Below are positions 9,754 through 20,373 of a DNA stretch of 64,000 bases, one piece after another (position 1 is the first letter of the stretch; every line of letters starts with the position of its first letter). The notes under the pieces were generated by a model. That model did not search any database. It saw only the letters and a program-made list of their open reading frames with translations, and was not told the DNA's origin. Both the position numbers and the translations under genes were made by a program. The DNA lies in contig NZ_CP009227.1 of NCBI RefSeq assembly GCF_000775995.1, positions 1,674,001-1,738,000 of the forward strand. Direction: 5' to 3'. Source of the DNA: Treponema sp. OMZ 838 (GTDB lineage Bacteria; Spirochaetota; Spirochaetia; Treponematales; Treponemataceae).

Positions 9754-11670
9754 ATGGGAAAAATTATCGGAATTGACTTAGGAACAACCAACTCTTGTGT
9801 TGCAATTATGGAAGGCGGAGAACCCGTCGTTATCCCAAATGCCGAAGGAGGACGCACCACACCCTCTATCGTCGCATTCAAAAAAGACGAACGGATTGTC
9901 GGTCAGCCTGCTAAAAACCAGATGATTACCAATCCCGAAGGTACCATCTATTCGGTAAAGCGCTTTATCGGCCATCGGTACAGTGAATTAACCGACGAAT
10001 TAAAGCGTGTTCCATATAAAATCGTACCGCAGGGAGATGATGTCCGTATCGAAGTGGACGGCAAAAAATATTCCACGCAGGAAATTTCAGCGTTTATCCT
10101 GCAGAAGATGAAGAAAACGGCAGAAGACTACTTAGGCGAACCGGTAACCGAAGCGGTTATCACGGTACCTGCGTACTTTAACGACGCACAGCGCCAGGCT
10201 ACAAAGGATGCCGGTAAAATCGCAGGGTTGGATGTAAAGCGTATTATCAACGAACCGACGGCAGCTTCACTTGCATTCGGCTTTAACAAGGATTCAAAGA
10301 AAGAGAAGGTTATTGCGGTATACGACCTTGGCGGCGGTACCTTCGATATTTCGATTTTGGAATTGGGCGACGGTGTATTCGAGGTTAAATCGACCAACGG
10401 CGACACCCACTTGGGCGGCGACGACTTTGATAACCGCATTGTCGAATGGCTCGAAAAAGAGTTCAAGGCAGAACAGGGCATCGATCTTTCAAAGGATCGT
10501 ATGGCATTGCAGCGGCTCCGCGAAGCGGCGGAAAAAGCAAAGATAGAGCTTTCCAGCCGTGCGGAAACGGAAATCAACCTTCCGTTCATCACCGCCGATG
10601 CGAACGGCCCCAAGCACTTGCAGAAAACACTGACCCGCGCAAAGTTCGAGCAGATGACCGATGACCTGTTTGAACGCACCAAAGAACCGTGCCGCAAAGC
10701 CTTAAAGGATGCAGGCCTTGAAGCAAGCCAGATTGACGAAATCCTGCTGGTCGGCGGTTCCACCCGTATGCCGAAGGTTGCTCAGATTATCAAAGAGATT
10801 TTCGGCAAGGAAGGTTCAAAAGGTGTAAACCCCGATGAAGCGGTTGCGGTCGGCGCTGCTATCCAGGGCGGTATCTTGGGCGGCGATGTCAAAGACGTGC
10901 TGCTCTTGGACGTTACCCCGCTTTCGCTCGGTATCGAAACGATGGGCGGCGTATTCACTCCGTTGATTAACCGCAACACCACCATTCCTACCCGCAAGAG
11001 TCAGGTGTTCTCGACTGCGGCTGACGGACAGACCGCGGTTTCCATCCATGTGTTGCAGGGTGAGCGCGGTATGGCAAGCCAGAACCGGACGCTCGGCAAC
11101 TTCGACTTGGTCGGTATTCCTCCGGCTCCCCGCGGTGTTCCGCAGATTGAAGTTACCTTTGACATCGACGCGAACGGTATCGTGCACGTTTCCGCAAAAG
11201 ACCTTGGAACCGGTAAAGAGCAGCACATCCGCATCGAAAGCTCCAGCGGCTTGAGCGAAAGCGAAATCGACCGCATGGTGAAGGAAGCGGAAGCCAACGC
11301 CGAAAACGACAAGAAAGAGCGCGAAAAGGTTGAGGTACGCAACGAGGCCGACTCGATGATCTACCAGACTGAAAAGACTTTGAAGGAAATGGGCGATAAG
11401 GTGAACGCCGCCGACAAGCAGCGCATCGAAGAAGCTGTTGCCGCTTTAAAGAAGGCGATTGAAGGCGGAGATACTGCCGACATCAAGTCCAAGACCGAAG
11501 CACTCCAGCAGGCTGCGTACAAGATTGCAGAAGAAATGTACAAGCAGCAGGGCGCCGGTGCAGCGGGAGCTGCCGGAGCAGGTGCAGCAGGCGGCGCTGC
11601 CGAAAGCGGCCCCACCAAGGGAACCGCCGACGACGTTGACTACGAAGTCGTAAAAGACGAAGATAAATAA
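9754..11670 (+). CDS. dnaK: Chaperone DnaK (Hsp70)
   Basis: 638 residues, full family length. The ATPase domain opens [18 protein letters not shown] and contains the phosphate-2 signature [14 protein letters not shown] and the adenosine motif [12 protein letters not shown]. The substrate-binding domain follows from about 380, with the lid helices after 500. The C-terminus is a Gly/Ala-rich linker and the acidic tail [13 protein letters not shown]. It works with GrpE and DnaJ, which flank it. The ribosome-binding site AAGGAG is well placed before the ATG. Confidence 0.98.
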   Translation: MGKIIGIDLGTTNSCVAIMEGGEPVVIPNAEGGRTTPSIVAFKKDERIVGQPAKNQMITNPEGTIYSVKRFIGHRYSELTDELKRVPYKIVPQGDDVRIEVDGKKYSTQEISAFILQKMKKTAEDYLGEPVTEAVITVPAYFNDAQRQATKDAGKIAGLDVKRIINEPTAASLAFGFNKDSKKEKVIAVYDLGGGTFDISILELGDGVFEVKSTNGDTHLGGDDFDNRIVEWLEKEFKAEQGIDLSKDRMALQRLREAAEKAKIELSSRAETEINLPFITADANGPKHLQKTLTRAKFEQMTDDLFERTKEPCRKALKDAGLEASQIDEILLVGGSTRMPKVAQIIKEIFGKEGSKGVNPDEAVAVGAAIQGGILGGDVKDVLLLDVTPLSLGIETMGGVFTPLINRNTTIPTRKSQVFSTAADGQTAVSIHVLQGERGMASQNRTLGNFDLVGIPPAPRGVPQIEVTFDIDANGIVHVSAKDLGTGKEQHIRIESSSGLSESEIDRMVKEAEANAENDKKEREKVEVRNEADSMIYQTEKTLKEMGDKVNAADKQRIEEAVAALKKAIEGGDTADIKSKTEALQQAAYKIAEEMYKQQGAGAAGAAGAGAAGGAAESGPTKGTADDVDYEVVKDEDK

Positions 11671-11687
11671 CCCCACGGTTTTTCTTC

Positions 11688-11736
11688 TATGCGAAATTTT
11701 CTTGAATTTTTCTTGAAAATTTCGCATATTTTTTTT
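11688..11736 (+). terminator. Strong terminator after dnaK
   Basis: Perfect 14-bp arms TATGCGAAATTTTC (11688-11701) and GAAAATTTCGCATA (11715-11728), then eight T's. The same TGCGAAATTTT core forms the terminator at 24384-24418, which also precedes a copy of the structured repeat. Confidence 0.85.
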
Positions 11737-11866
11737 ACAATAAGGGTAAGCGTAACAAATAAATAGAAACAAAGCGCAGACGGAGAGACTATTGTTGTTA
11801 AGAATAGACTTTCCGTTAGCCTTTTAGAAATAGGCGAGGCAGATGCCAGCATATTTTTTTAAGATA

Positions 11867-12010
11867 AGGGTAAATGCAGCAAACAGATAAAAATAAATCG
11901 CAGAATCTATGGGCTGTGAGACCATTTGAGCCGCGAAGCGGCGAAATTCTGGTTGAACAGCCCATAGATTCTGCGGGATATACTAAAAAATCGTTTGCTG
12001 CGTTTACCCT
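11867..12010. repeat. Structured repeat element, copy 1 (dnaJ leader)
   Basis: Nested palindrome. The outer arms AGGGTAAATGCAGCAAAC (11867-11884) and GTTTGCTGCGTTTACCCT (11993-12010) pair over 18 bp with one G-U. The inner arms (11899-11917 and 11957-11975) pair perfectly over 19 bp. Then comes a symmetric GA/GA internal loop, GACCA with TGGTT, and an apical hairpin GCCGC-GAA-GCGGC. Its end is 4 bases before the dnaJ GGAG. A partial, diverged tandem copy of the flank lies at about 11729-11780. See copies at 24428, 38224 and 40751. Confidence 0.85.
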
Positions 12011-12024
12011 AGACGGAGCTTATT

Positions 12025-13173
12025 TTGGCACAACGAGATTATTATGAGGTATTGGGCGTAGCAAAGACCGCTACCGCCGATGAAATAAAAAAAGCCTACC
12101 GTAAATTGGCAATTCAATATCACCCCGATAAAAACCCCGGAAATAAAGAAGCGGAAGAAAAATTTAAAGAGGCGACTGAAGCCTACGAAGTGCTTATTGA
12201 CGACAAAAAACGCAGCGTCTATGACCAATACGGTTTTGACGGTGTTAAAAATATGGGCGGCGGTTTTGATCCGTCTGCATTCCAAGGTTTTGAAGACATC
12301 TTCGGCGGCGGAGGCGGGCTTTCCGACTTGTTCGAAAGCTTATTCGGCGGAGGCGGGTTCGGAGGATTCGGCGGGTTCGGTTCATCGAGCCGCGGTTCTT
12401 CACGGAGCAGCGGCCCCGCACGGGGTGCAAACCTCCGGTATGACTTGCAGATCGATTTTACCGATGCCGTATACGGCAAGAAGATTGAAATACAGTATTC
12501 ACGTGATGAGCATTGTACGGAGTGCAAAGGATCGGGAAGCGCCGGCGGGGGCGGCAGAAAGATGTGCCCCGACTGTAAGGGTACCGGACAGGTACGGCAG
12601 AACACCGGCTTTTTCTCCATTGCGAGCACCTGCCGGCGATGCGGCGGCTCGGGAACTATTATCGAAAACCCGTGTAAAAAATGCGGCGGCTCCGGCTTAG
12701 AGCGGAAAAAGCAAAAAATTATCATCACGATTCCCGCCGGTGTCGAAGAAGGAAAGCGTATCACCATTCCCAAACAAGGAAACGCAGGTTCAGGCGGTGG
12801 CGATTACGGCGACCTCTACGTATTCATCTTTATTAAGCCTCATCACTTATTTGAACGGCACGGGAACGACCTGTACTGTGTAATTCCCATCTCGATGACG
12901 CAAGCCGCGCTCGGAGGAGAGATATCCGTAAAATCGCTGAACGATAAGCGCCTGACGGTAAAAATTCCCGCCGGTACGCAGCACGGCGATGCGCTCAAGG
13001 TGCGCGGAGAAGGTGTCCCCGCTGCAAGCGGCAGAACCGGCGACCTCTACCTCAAGGTCATCATAAAAATACCGACGAGGATATCTTCCGGCGGTAAGAA
13101 ACTGCTCAGCGAATTTTCTGCAATGGAAGGGGAAAATACGGCGCCGGAGATGGTGCCGCTGTCTAAGTTGTAA
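12025..13173 (+). CDS. dnaJ: Chaperone DnaJ (Hsp40)
   Basis: 382 residues from a TTG start with GGAG 6 bases upstream; no ATG exists near the J-domain start. The order is a J-domain with the HPD motif (YHPDKNPGN), a Gly/Phe-rich linker ([19 protein letters not shown]), four CxxCxGxG zinc motifs ([32 protein letters not shown]), and the C-terminal client-binding domains. It stimulates DnaK ATPase and delivers clients. It is separated from dnaK by 354 bases holding a terminator and a large structured element, so its expression may be partly independent of dnaK. Confidence 0.97.
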   Translation: MAQRDYYEVLGVAKTATADEIKKAYRKLAIQYHPDKNPGNKEAEEKFKEATEAYEVLIDDKKRSVYDQYGFDGVKNMGGGFDPSAFQGFEDIFGGGGGLSDLFESLFGGGGFGGFGGFGSSSRGSSRSSGPARGANLRYDLQIDFTDAVYGKKIEIQYSRDEHCTECKGSGSAGGGGRKMCPDCKGTGQVRQNTGFFSIASTCRRCGGSGTIIENPCKKCGGSGLERKKQKIIITIPAGVEEGKRITIPKQGNAGSGGGDYGDLYVFIFIKPHHLFERHGNDLYCVIPISMTQAALGGEISVKSLNDKRLTVKIPAGTQHGDALKVRGEGVPAASGRTGDLYLKVIIKIPTRISSGGKKLLSEFSAMEGENTAPEMVPLSKL

Positions 13174-13190
13174 TCACTGGAGCGACTTAA

Positions 13191-14545
13191 ATGAAAAAAA
13201 ATTCCATAGTAATAAGCATTTTGTTTTTTTGTGCTGTGCGGCAGCGTTGAATGCGGAAGAGGCGGCCGATGACTTCGGCTTTGACAGCGAGATGGAATCG
13301 GGCAGTGCTTTTTCGATTGATATCGGCGGAAAGCTTTCCCTCGGCGGCTCGTTTTATTTTAATGATTTTAAGACTTTTAAGGATGTGCAGCCCGGTTCGC
13401 TGGTTGAGGGAAAGCTGCACGTTCACGCAACCGCGCCGATGACGGAAGCCTATTTCGGCGTTAAGCTTAACGGTAAAACCCTCGCTCCCTTGCTCGGCAA
13501 AGAGCAGGACGTTTTTCCCAAAAGCCCCCAGATTGCTCCGTGGATTGACGAAGCATATCTCAAAATGCTCTTTGGTTCGGTAGTTATTACCGGCGGCATC
13601 CAAAAGATGAACTGGGGGCGGGCGGAAGATTTGAGCGTGCTTGATATCGTCAATCCTCGCGACAAAACCGACCTTACGCTGATGTATGCCCCGCAGGAGA
13701 TGAAAATTGCCCGCCCGCTCATATCCGCAGTCGTGTACCTTCCGTATGATCTCAAACTGGAAGGCGTATATTTGCCGGTATTTGAAGGGAACCGCATTGT
13801 TACCGGAAAAACCGACCGCTGGTATTCGCAGCAGTTTGACCGGATTGTGCAAACCGACCCGTCGTTTTTTACCCGTGCGGTTAGCACAGTTAAAACCAAT
13901 ACCCTCGTATATTCGCAGGGCGGCGGGCGGCTTACGGCTGCCGTAGGAGGCAAGCACGACTTCGGTATTCAGTATTTTTACGGTCGGCTGCCGGAGCTTG
14001 CGTTTGAAACCCTTACCCCTACAACCTTTGCCGGTCTCTATAATCCCTATCACCACATCGGTATCGACTACGGTGTCGGACTCGGCCCCGTATCGCTCAG
14101 TGCGGAATTTGCCGCAAATATCACCTCGGATTTATCAGGCAATAATCCTTCCATATATAACCCGTCGCTTGCGTGGAACATCGGAGCGGTCTATTCCGCA
14201 CCCCTCGGCTTTACCGTGAGTTTGACCGCAACGGAAAATATTCGGCTTCATCATAACAGAAGCGTTGCTCAAATCAACGATGTGGAATACGGCAAAAAAG
14301 CAACGGATACTAAGCTCGCATTTTCCGTATCGCAAACGCTCTTGCGTAATTCCTTGGAATGGAAGCTCGGCGCCATTGTCGGGCTTGAGGACGCAGACTT
14401 TTGCATTATGCCCGGTATCCACTGGCAGCTCGCAACCTTGCTTATCGACTGTAATGTCGGTATCTTCGGCGGTAAAAAGACCGGAAACTTCGGACAATTT
14501 TCCCGCAATAGCTTTATCAGGCTCACCCTCGCGTATGAGTTTTAA
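13191..14545 (+). CDS. Outer-membrane beta-barrel-like protein with a frameshifted signal peptide
   Basis: The mature part (about 430 residues, Asp/Gly/aromatic rich, alternating strands, ending LTLAYEF with a terminal Phe) looks like an outer-membrane barrel. I do not recognise the family. The ATG at 13191 starts a typical export signal, MKKNSIVISILFF, but in the present sequence that frame stops at a TGA 19 codons on. Adding one T to the seven-T run at 13224-13230 joins it to the long frame, giving a complete signal ending CCAAALNA before EEAADDF. Without this, the long frame can only start at TTG 13229 and would lack a full signal. Either a phase-variable tract or a base-call error. Confidence 0.65.
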
Positions 14546-14582
14546 AACAGGTTGCCTTGAAATGTGATAACCGAGGATACGT

Positions 14583-15077
14583 ATGACATATACCCAATGG
14601 TATGATTCTCCGCTGGGGAACATTTTACTGGCAGCAGACAACGCAGGTTTGACCGGCGTGTGGTTCAACGGCGAAAAGTTTTTTGCTCAGTATCTTGAAG
14701 AACAGCATGAAGAAAAAGAAACCCCGTTTTTACAGCAAACAAAGCGATGGCTTGATGTCTATTTTTCCGGAAAAGAACCTGATTTTACCGTGCCGTTCCA
14801 TTTTAACGGAACGGATTTCCAAAATGCAGTGTGGAATATCCTCTGTACTATTCCATACGGGCATACAACTACCTACGGTGAAATAGCCAAGCAAATTGCC
14901 CGTCAACGAGGTCTATCCCGTATGTCCGCACAGGCGGTGGGCGGTGCAGTCGGTCATAATGGCATTTCCATTATCGTACCCTGTCATCGTGTTATCGGAG
15001 CGAACGGTAACTTAACCGGCTATGCAGGCGGCCTTGATAAAAAAATAGCATTACTGACGCTGGAGAAAATTCTTTAA
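14583..15077 (+). CDS. ogt: Methylated-DNA-[protein]-cysteine S-methyltransferase
   Basis: 164 residues, the normal length for Ogt/MGMT. The catalytic motif IVPCHRVIGANG is present with the alkyl-acceptor Cys, preceded by the helix-turn-helix region (PYGHTTTYGEIAKQIA) and followed by YAGGLDKKIALLTLE. It removes alkyl groups from O6-alkylguanine by suicidal transfer. The N-terminal Ada regulatory domain is absent. It ends 18 bases before the defence-island operon but shows no functional link to it. Confidence 0.93.
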   Translation: MTYTQWYDSPLGNILLAADNAGLTGVWFNGEKFFAQYLEEQHEEKETPFLQQTKRWLDVYFSGKEPDFTVPFHFNGTDFQNAVWNILCTIPYGHTTTYGEIAKQIARQRGLSRMSAQAVGGAVGHNGISIIVPCHRVIGANGNLTGYAGGLDKKIALLTLEKIL

Positions 15078-15095
15078 GATGCAGGCAAATACAGT

Positions 15096-16784
15096 GTGGG
15101 TATGATAGATATATTAAAATTTGCGAAAGACTTGGAATCGGCACCGCAGCAGATGATACACAAAGCGGGCGGCTTCAATGGAGAAAACGGCTTCACGGTG
15201 ATTCTCGATAACAGCAATACGGAGCAGGCTCAGTATCGGGACGCGCCGCTTTTCTATGGTCAGACACTCGCGATAAAACCACCGAATGATAATACAACAG
15301 CACAACAAACCACATCATTCGGTAATAATCCCAAGCCAACGCAAAAAACAGCACCGGATAGAGCTTCAAACAGCGCAACACCAAAAGCGAAAAAGTATGT
15401 TCCGGAGCAAATTCGCAGAATGAAGAATCTCTATCAATATGGGAATGGTTCTTTTAAGCAGATATGCAAAAATTTCTATGTGCAGGGAAAATTCATGGAG
15501 GACTATGAAGATAATGTTCCTTGGAAAGGAGAAATCAGCACTTATTATTGGTCGACCTATCATAATTTATCTTTAGCTCAGCTGCGTGGGTATTTTACAT
15601 GGCGGACTGAATTGCGGAAGGGAAACTATCGGAAGCACTGCGAAACGTTTGTATCGATGTATCTGTATGAGCTGCTCAATGGGATAGGAACGAAATCGGT
15701 GGAAGACAGTCTTAGGAAAATGGAAGAATTTGAAACAGGGTATATCGATTCAGGATTTGGCGACAAATATCTGCGAGATATGCTTCATCGCTGGATGCTG
15801 GAATTCGCTGTATTGAAGGGACTTGCCCCGGATATTACCCGTAAATATGCGGACAGCGACATGCTGGAAAAAGACGCCGCAGTTGAAATTCTTCACTATC
15901 CGGAAAAATTCAATGCTCAGGAAGTGTTTAATGCGCTCTGTGTGTTCGGTGGGAAGAAGACTGCCGAATCGAAGCTGATACAAGAGCGCGGGATGGAAGC
16001 TATCACCCTCTTTGCAGCCGTATGGCGGCTTGCTTCCGTTCAATATCAAGAAGATGGAAAACAACTTTTTCAACTTTGTTTTGGGTGCCGAAGAGCACAG
16101 GACTGGCACCCTCTTGAGTACACACTTTACTATGATAATAGTAAGAAAAGAAAATCCGTCGCATATGAGCTGAATCCTTCTCGATCATATCTCTTTAAAG
16201 AGGGAGCATGGTATGTGATAACGTATCAAAGCTACTATTTTAATAGAAAGATAATTGCTGACTTTTTACATGAAATAGACCGGAGACTGCGCTTATACCT
16301 GAAAACAGGCCATCCGCTAAAAGAGCGAAAAGAAGCGGCGTGGGCGGCACCTTATATAGAAGCGGTTATTGAGGCGGATCGGAAAGCAAAAATCGAAGCG
16401 GCGCGTCCTAAGGTCTCGATTAACTTTTCAGGCCTGGATAAAATCAGAAAGGATGCGCTTGAAACTCAAGACAACCTGTTAACCGAGGAAGAAACACAGT
16501 GTACGCCGGAGGCTGCATCAAAACCATCCGAAGTGTCCGTTCCATTCGATGGTTTGTTAGACGGTATGCAAATGCAGGTGTTGCAAATGCTGCTCCGCGG
16601 AGAGCCGGTGCAGGAATTGATTGCAGCACAGCATGGAATGCCGAGCGTTATCGCCGATGCTATCAACGAGGCTCTGTTCGATTATATCGGAGACACTGCG
16701 GTGGAATGTGACGGAGAAACGATTACCCTTGTGGAAGATTATCGTGATGATATTATCGGAATATTTGGAGAAGATATAGCATGA
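15096..16784 (+). CDS. TerB-N/TerB-C domain protein (first gene of probable defence operon)
   Basis: 562 residues. After a 100-residue polar leader, residues about 105-260 match the TerB-N pattern (WSTYHNLSLAQLRGYFTWR, then YLYELLNGIG). The last 120 residues, with INEALFDYIGD and LVEDYRDDI, resemble TerB-C. These domains occur in stress and phage-defence neighbourhoods, often beside a P-loop ATPase and a superfamily 2 helicase, as here. Start: GTG 15096, or ATG 15102 two codons on; neither has a clear ribosome-binding site. Its TGA overlaps the next ATG by 4 bases, so the two are co-translated. Biochemical role unknown. Confidence 0.7.
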   Translation: MGMIDILKFAKDLESAPQQMIHKAGGFNGENGFTVILDNSNTEQAQYRDAPLFYGQTLAIKPPNDNTTAQQTTSFGNNPKPTQKTAPDRASNSATPKAKKYVPEQIRRMKNLYQYGNGSFKQICKNFYVQGKFMEDYEDNVPWKGEISTYYWSTYHNLSLAQLRGYFTWRTELRKGNYRKHCETFVSMYLYELLNGIGTKSVEDSLRKMEEFETGYIDSGFGDKYLRDMLHRWMLEFAVLKGLAPDITRKYADSDMLEKDAAVEILHYPEKFNAQEVFNALCVFGGKKTAESKLIQERGMEAITLFAAVWRLASVQYQEDGKQLFQLCFGCRRAQDWHPLEYTLYYDNSKKRKSVAYELNPSRSYLFKEGAWYVITYQSYYFNRKIIADFLHEIDRRLRLYLKTGHPLKERKEAAWAAPYIEAVIEADRKAKIEAARPKVSINFSGLDKIRKDALETQDNLLTEEETQCTPEAASKPSEVSVPFDGLLDGMQMQVLQMLLRGEPVQELIAAQHGMPSVIADAINEALFDYIGDTAVECDGETITLVEDYRDDIIGIFGEDIA

Positions 16785-18112
16785 ACGAAGCTGAAAGAAA
16801 AGTTCCTAAGCGGATTGCGCAGACAGTATTGCAGTCTTTAAAAGGCGGTGTTGTTCCGAGAATTGGACTGCCTTATATCACCGTCGGAAGAAAAAATGAA
16901 ATCCAAGCCTTGCTGCATGATGTTGATATTATCTCCGAAGGCGGCGCTTCGTTCCGCTTTATTGTCGGGCGGTATGGCGCGGGGAAGAGTTTTTTACTGC
17001 AAGCTATCCGAAATTATGTGATGGATCGCGGGTTCATTGTTGCGGATGCAGACCTGTCTCCGGAACGGAGGCTGCAAGGAACGCGGGGACAGGGGCTTGC
17101 AACTTATCGCGAGCTGATCGGGAATCTTTCCACAAAGACAAAACCGGAGGGCGGTGCACTCACGCTGATATTGGAGCGGTGGATCAGCAGCGTGCAAAGT
17201 GAAGCCTTGCAAGAAAGCGGGCTTCAACCCGGAGACCCGGCACTGACTGAGCGTGTCGATCAAAAGATTTACGCGGTAACCGCTTCGGTGAGCGAGCTGG
17301 TACACGGTTTTGAGTTTGCTCAATTACTTTCAGCCTATTATCATGCGTACCTCAAGAGCGATGATGAAACGAAAGCAAAAGTAGTGCGGTGGTTCCGGGG
17401 CGAATATGCCCTCAAGCGTGAAGCAAAGGAAGAACTCGGTGTCAATATCATTATTACGGATGATGACTGGTACGAGTATCTCAAGCTCTTTGCAACATTT
17501 TTCCGGCTGGCGGGCTATTCCGGCATGATGATTATGATCGACGAACTCGTCAATATTTATAAAGTTCCCAACTCCATCACGCGCCAGTACAATTACGAAA
17601 AACTCCTCACCATGTACAACGACACCTTACAGGGAAAGGCAAAATACCTCGGTATTATCATGGGGGCAACACCGCAGGCGATAGAGGATAAGCGGCGCGG
17701 TGTGTACAGCTACGAGGCGCTCCGCTCCCGTCTTGCAGAGGGGAAGTTTTCTAAACCCGGTGCACGGGACTTACTTGCGCCGGTAATCCGGCTTGACCCG
17801 ATTACTGCGGAAGAAATGCTGATCCTCTGTGAAAAGCTCGCTGCGATGCACGCCGGTCTCTACGGCTATGAGCAGAAAATCACCACGGACGACTTGGCAG
17901 CATTTATCAGAATTGAATATGAGCGGATCGGTGCCGATGTGCATATCACCCCGCGCGAAGTAATCCGGGATTTTATCGAGTTGCTGGATATTTTGTACCA
18001 AAATCCGGAAATGAGCATTATCGAGTTACTAAACTCCGATACATTTTCGTACGCAAAGTCTGATGCGGTATCGGACACTACCGATGAAAACTATGCCGAG
18101 TTTACGATTTAA
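16781..18112 (+). CDS. BrxC/BrxD-family P-loop ATPase
   Basis: 443 residues. Walker A is GRYGAGKS (about 62-69), close behind the YITVGRKNEIQAL segment. A Walker B-like MMIMIDE lies near 250. The organisation is that of the BREX BrxD-type ATP-binding proteins (DUF2791), which act in defence modules together with an Lhr-like helicase. The start overlaps the TerB gene by 4 bases (ATGA) and the helicase follows directly, so this is one operon. BREX methyltransferase (PglX) and phosphatase (PglZ) genes are absent, so this is not a complete BREX locus. Confidence 0.78.
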   Translation: MNEAERKVPKRIAQTVLQSLKGGVVPRIGLPYITVGRKNEIQALLHDVDIISEGGASFRFIVGRYGAGKSFLLQAIRNYVMDRGFIVADADLSPERRLQGTRGQGLATYRELIGNLSTKTKPEGGALTLILERWISSVQSEALQESGLQPGDPALTERVDQKIYAVTASVSELVHGFEFAQLLSAYYHAYLKSDDETKAKVVRWFRGEYALKREAKEELGVNIIITDDDWYEYLKLFATFFRLAGYSGMMIMIDELVNIYKVPNSITRQYNYEKLLTMYNDTLQGKAKYLGIIMGATPQAIEDKRRGVYSYEALRSRLAEGKFSKPGARDLLAPVIRLDPITAEEMLILCEKLAAMHAGLYGYEQKITTDDLAAFIRIEYERIGADVHITPREVIRDFIELLDILYQNPEMSIIELLNSDTFSYAKSDAVSDTTDENYAEFTI

Positions 18113-18132
18113 GGTGAGTGCGTAGAAGAGCG

Positions 18133-20373
18133 ATGGACATTTTTAATCAATACGCCCCTTTTATACAGGATTATATTTACCGCTCCGGCTGGCAGGCGCT
18201 TCGCGCGGTGCAGAATGCGGCGGGCGACGCTCTTTTCAATACCGATAACAATGTGCTGCTGACGGCATCCACAGCCTCCGGCAAAACCGAAGCGGCGTTT
18301 TTTCCAATCTTGAGCCTCTTATACGAAGAGCCTGCTACCTCGGTGGGAGTGTTGTACATCGCTCCGCTCAAGGCGCTCATCAATGATCAGTTCGGGAGGT
18401 TGAACGAACTTTGCGAGGAAGCAGGAATCGCCGTAACGCGATGGCATGGTGATGCGCCGCAGAGTCAAAAGCGGAAGCTGCTCCGTAAACCGGCGGGGAT
18501 TTTGCAGATCACCCCGGAATCCCTTGAAGCGCTGATGATCACCAAGCAGAGCGAAATACCCTCTTTGTTCCATGACCTACGCTTTATCGTCATTGATGAA
18601 GTCCACTCCCTGCTGCGTGTCGACCGCGGCGGGCAAACCTTTTGCCTGATCGAGCGGCTCTGCCGGACTGCGGGCTGCAATCCCCGGCGGGTTGGGCTTT
18701 CCGCCACACTCGGTAACCCTGAAGAAGCGGGAGCCTTTCTTGCTGCAGGCAGCGGGAGAGAAACAGTTATCCCCAAATGCGGCGGCGGCAAAGAAGTGTG
18801 GCGGCTTTCGATGGAACACTTCTTCAATACGGAGCCGCAAGCTGACGAAGGCAGGCCTATTACCATCGAAGCGCTTACGGTAGAACCCGCCGCAGACACT
18901 GCACCCAAGGCAGCCGATCCGGGGATGGGTTATATCTTTGAGCATACCCGCGGTAAAAAATGCCTCGTGTTTACCAATTCCCGCGAGGAGTGCGAATCCG
19001 TATGCCAGCACCTCCGGCAATACTGTGAAGTCAACCACGAACCCGACCGCTTTTTAATTCACCACGGCAACCTTTCCGCTTCGTACCGCGAAAGTGCGGA
19101 AGAAGAAATGAAGGATGACGACTCGCTCATCAGTGTGTGCGCTACCGCTACACTGGAGCTGGGGATTGATATCGGAAGGCTGGAGCGGGCATTCCAGATT
19201 GACGCCCCCTTTACCGTTTCCGGTTTTTTACAGCGTATGGGTCGTACCGGACGGCGCGGCACTCCTTCGGAAATGTGGTTTGTTATGCGGGAAGATCATC
19301 CCGAAGCGCGGGCAATGCTGCCGGAGATGATTCCGTGGTATCTCATTCAAGGGATTGCACTTATTCAGCTTTATATCGAAGAGCGCTTTGTGGAACCGCC
19401 GCGCACGGAAAAGCTGCCCTTCTCCCTGCTCTATCACCAGACCATGAGTACGCTTGCCTCCTCAGGTGAGATGACACCGGCGGAGCTTGCCTCCAGAGTA
19501 CTGACCCTGTCGGTATTCCGCCGCATCAGTCAGGAGGACTTCCGCACCTTGCTCCGGCACCTTATCACTATTGATCATATCAACCGCACGGAAAACGGCG
19601 GGCTGATTGTCGGGATTACCGGGGAGCGGGTTGTCAACAATTATAAGTTTTACGCAGTGTTCCAAGAAAATATCGAATACACGGTGCGTTCCGGTTCCGA
19701 AGAGCTGGGAACAATCGTCAAGCCGCCGCCTGCGGGCGAGAAGATAGCCATTGCAGGCAGAGTGTGGGCAGTGGACGAGGTGGATCACCAGCGGCGCGAG
19801 GTATACTGTACGCTGGTAAAGGGGAATATCCCTGCGTATTTCGGTGATGTGGCAGGCGATATACATACCCGTATCTTGGAACGGATGCATACTGTCCTTG
19901 CCGAACGGAAAAGCTACCCGTACCTGATGCGCCATGCCGTGTGCCGATTGCAGGAAGCGCGGAATACGTTCAGCAAGGCAGGGATGGACACTCACCCGCT
20001 CATTTCCCTCGGAGGCTCTATGTGGGCGCTCTTTCCTCAGCTGGGCAGCTATGCCTTTCTCGCGTTGGAACGTTTTCTCAAACTCCGCTGCGGTGCACGG
20101 CTTGGGCTCAAAGGCTTGAGTCCGTCCAGACCGTACTACCTACAGTTTACCATGCAGGTAAGCGCACAAGAATTCTATCGCATTATTGCCGAAGAAGCCG
20201 CACAAAACTTTGACCCGCTCGAGCTTGTCTACGAAAGGGAAGTTCCCATCTTTGACAAATACGACGAGTATGTTCCCTCTGAGCTGGTACGCAGAGGATT
20301 TGCCTTAGGTGTACTGGATATCGCCGGCATGAAGCAGCGGGTGCTGGGATGGAAGGAAAACTTCCGTTTCTGA
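18133..20373 (+). CDS. Lhr-like superfamily 2 DEAD/DEAH helicase (BrxHI-like)
   Basis: About 746 residues from ATG 18133; an in-frame GTG lies at 18118. Motif I is TASTASGKTEAAF (about 45-58), motif II IVIDEVHSL (DEVH), motif III LSATLG, and motif VI QRMGRTGRRG (about 370). Domain order is RecA1, RecA2 with IHHGNLSASYRE, then a long C-terminal region with winged-helix and Lhr-like parts. Superfamily 2 helicases of this type partner BrxD-like ATPases. It is third in the operon, 20 bases after the ATPase gene. Predicted to work on nucleic acid in antiviral defence; the substrate is not deducible. Confidence 0.82.
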   Translation: MDIFNQYAPFIQDYIYRSGWQALRAVQNAAGDALFNTDNNVLLTASTASGKTEAAFFPILSLLYEEPATSVGVLYIAPLKALINDQFGRLNELCEEAGIAVTRWHGDAPQSQKRKLLRKPAGILQITPESLEALMITKQSEIPSLFHDLRFIVIDEVHSLLRVDRGGQTFCLIERLCRTAGCNPRRVGLSATLGNPEEAGAFLAAGSGRETVIPKCGGGKEVWRLSMEHFFNTEPQADEGRPITIEALTVEPAADTAPKAADPGMGYIFEHTRGKKCLVFTNSREECESVCQHLRQYCEVNHEPDRFLIHHGNLSASYRESAEEEMKDDDSLISVCATATLELGIDIGRLERAFQIDAPFTVSGFLQRMGRTGRRGTPSEMWFVMREDHPEARAMLPEMIPWYLIQGIALIQLYIEERFVEPPRTEKLPFSLLYHQTMSTLASSGEMTPAELASRVLTLSVFRRISQEDFRTLLRHLITIDHINRTENGGLIVGITGERVVNNYKFYAVFQENIEYTVRSGSEELGTIVKPPPAGEKIAIAGRVWAVDEVDHQRREVYCTLVKGNIPAYFGDVAGDIHTRILERMHTVLAERKSYPYLMRHAVCRLQEARNTFSKAGMDTHPLISLGGSMWALFPQLGSYAFLALERFLKLRCGARLGLKGLSPSRPYYLQFTMQVSAQEFYRIIAEEAAQNFDPLELVYEREVPIFDKYDEYVPSELVRRGFALGVLDIAGMKQRVLGWKENFRF

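Noticed and set aside
10128-10763. 211-codon minus-strand ORF opposite dnaK
   Set aside because: Exactly antisense to a highly conserved gene; long antisense frames opposite dnaK are a known composition effect, and no family features are seen.
13187-14056. 289-codon minus-strand ORF opposite the outer-membrane protein gene
   Set aside because: Shadow of the plus-strand frame; the plus-strand product has a signal peptide and barrel-type pattern, the other has neither.
15096-20373. Complete BREX or DISARM locus
   Set aside because: Only BrxD-type and BrxHI-type proteins are present; methyltransferase, PglZ phosphatase and BrxA/B genes are missing.
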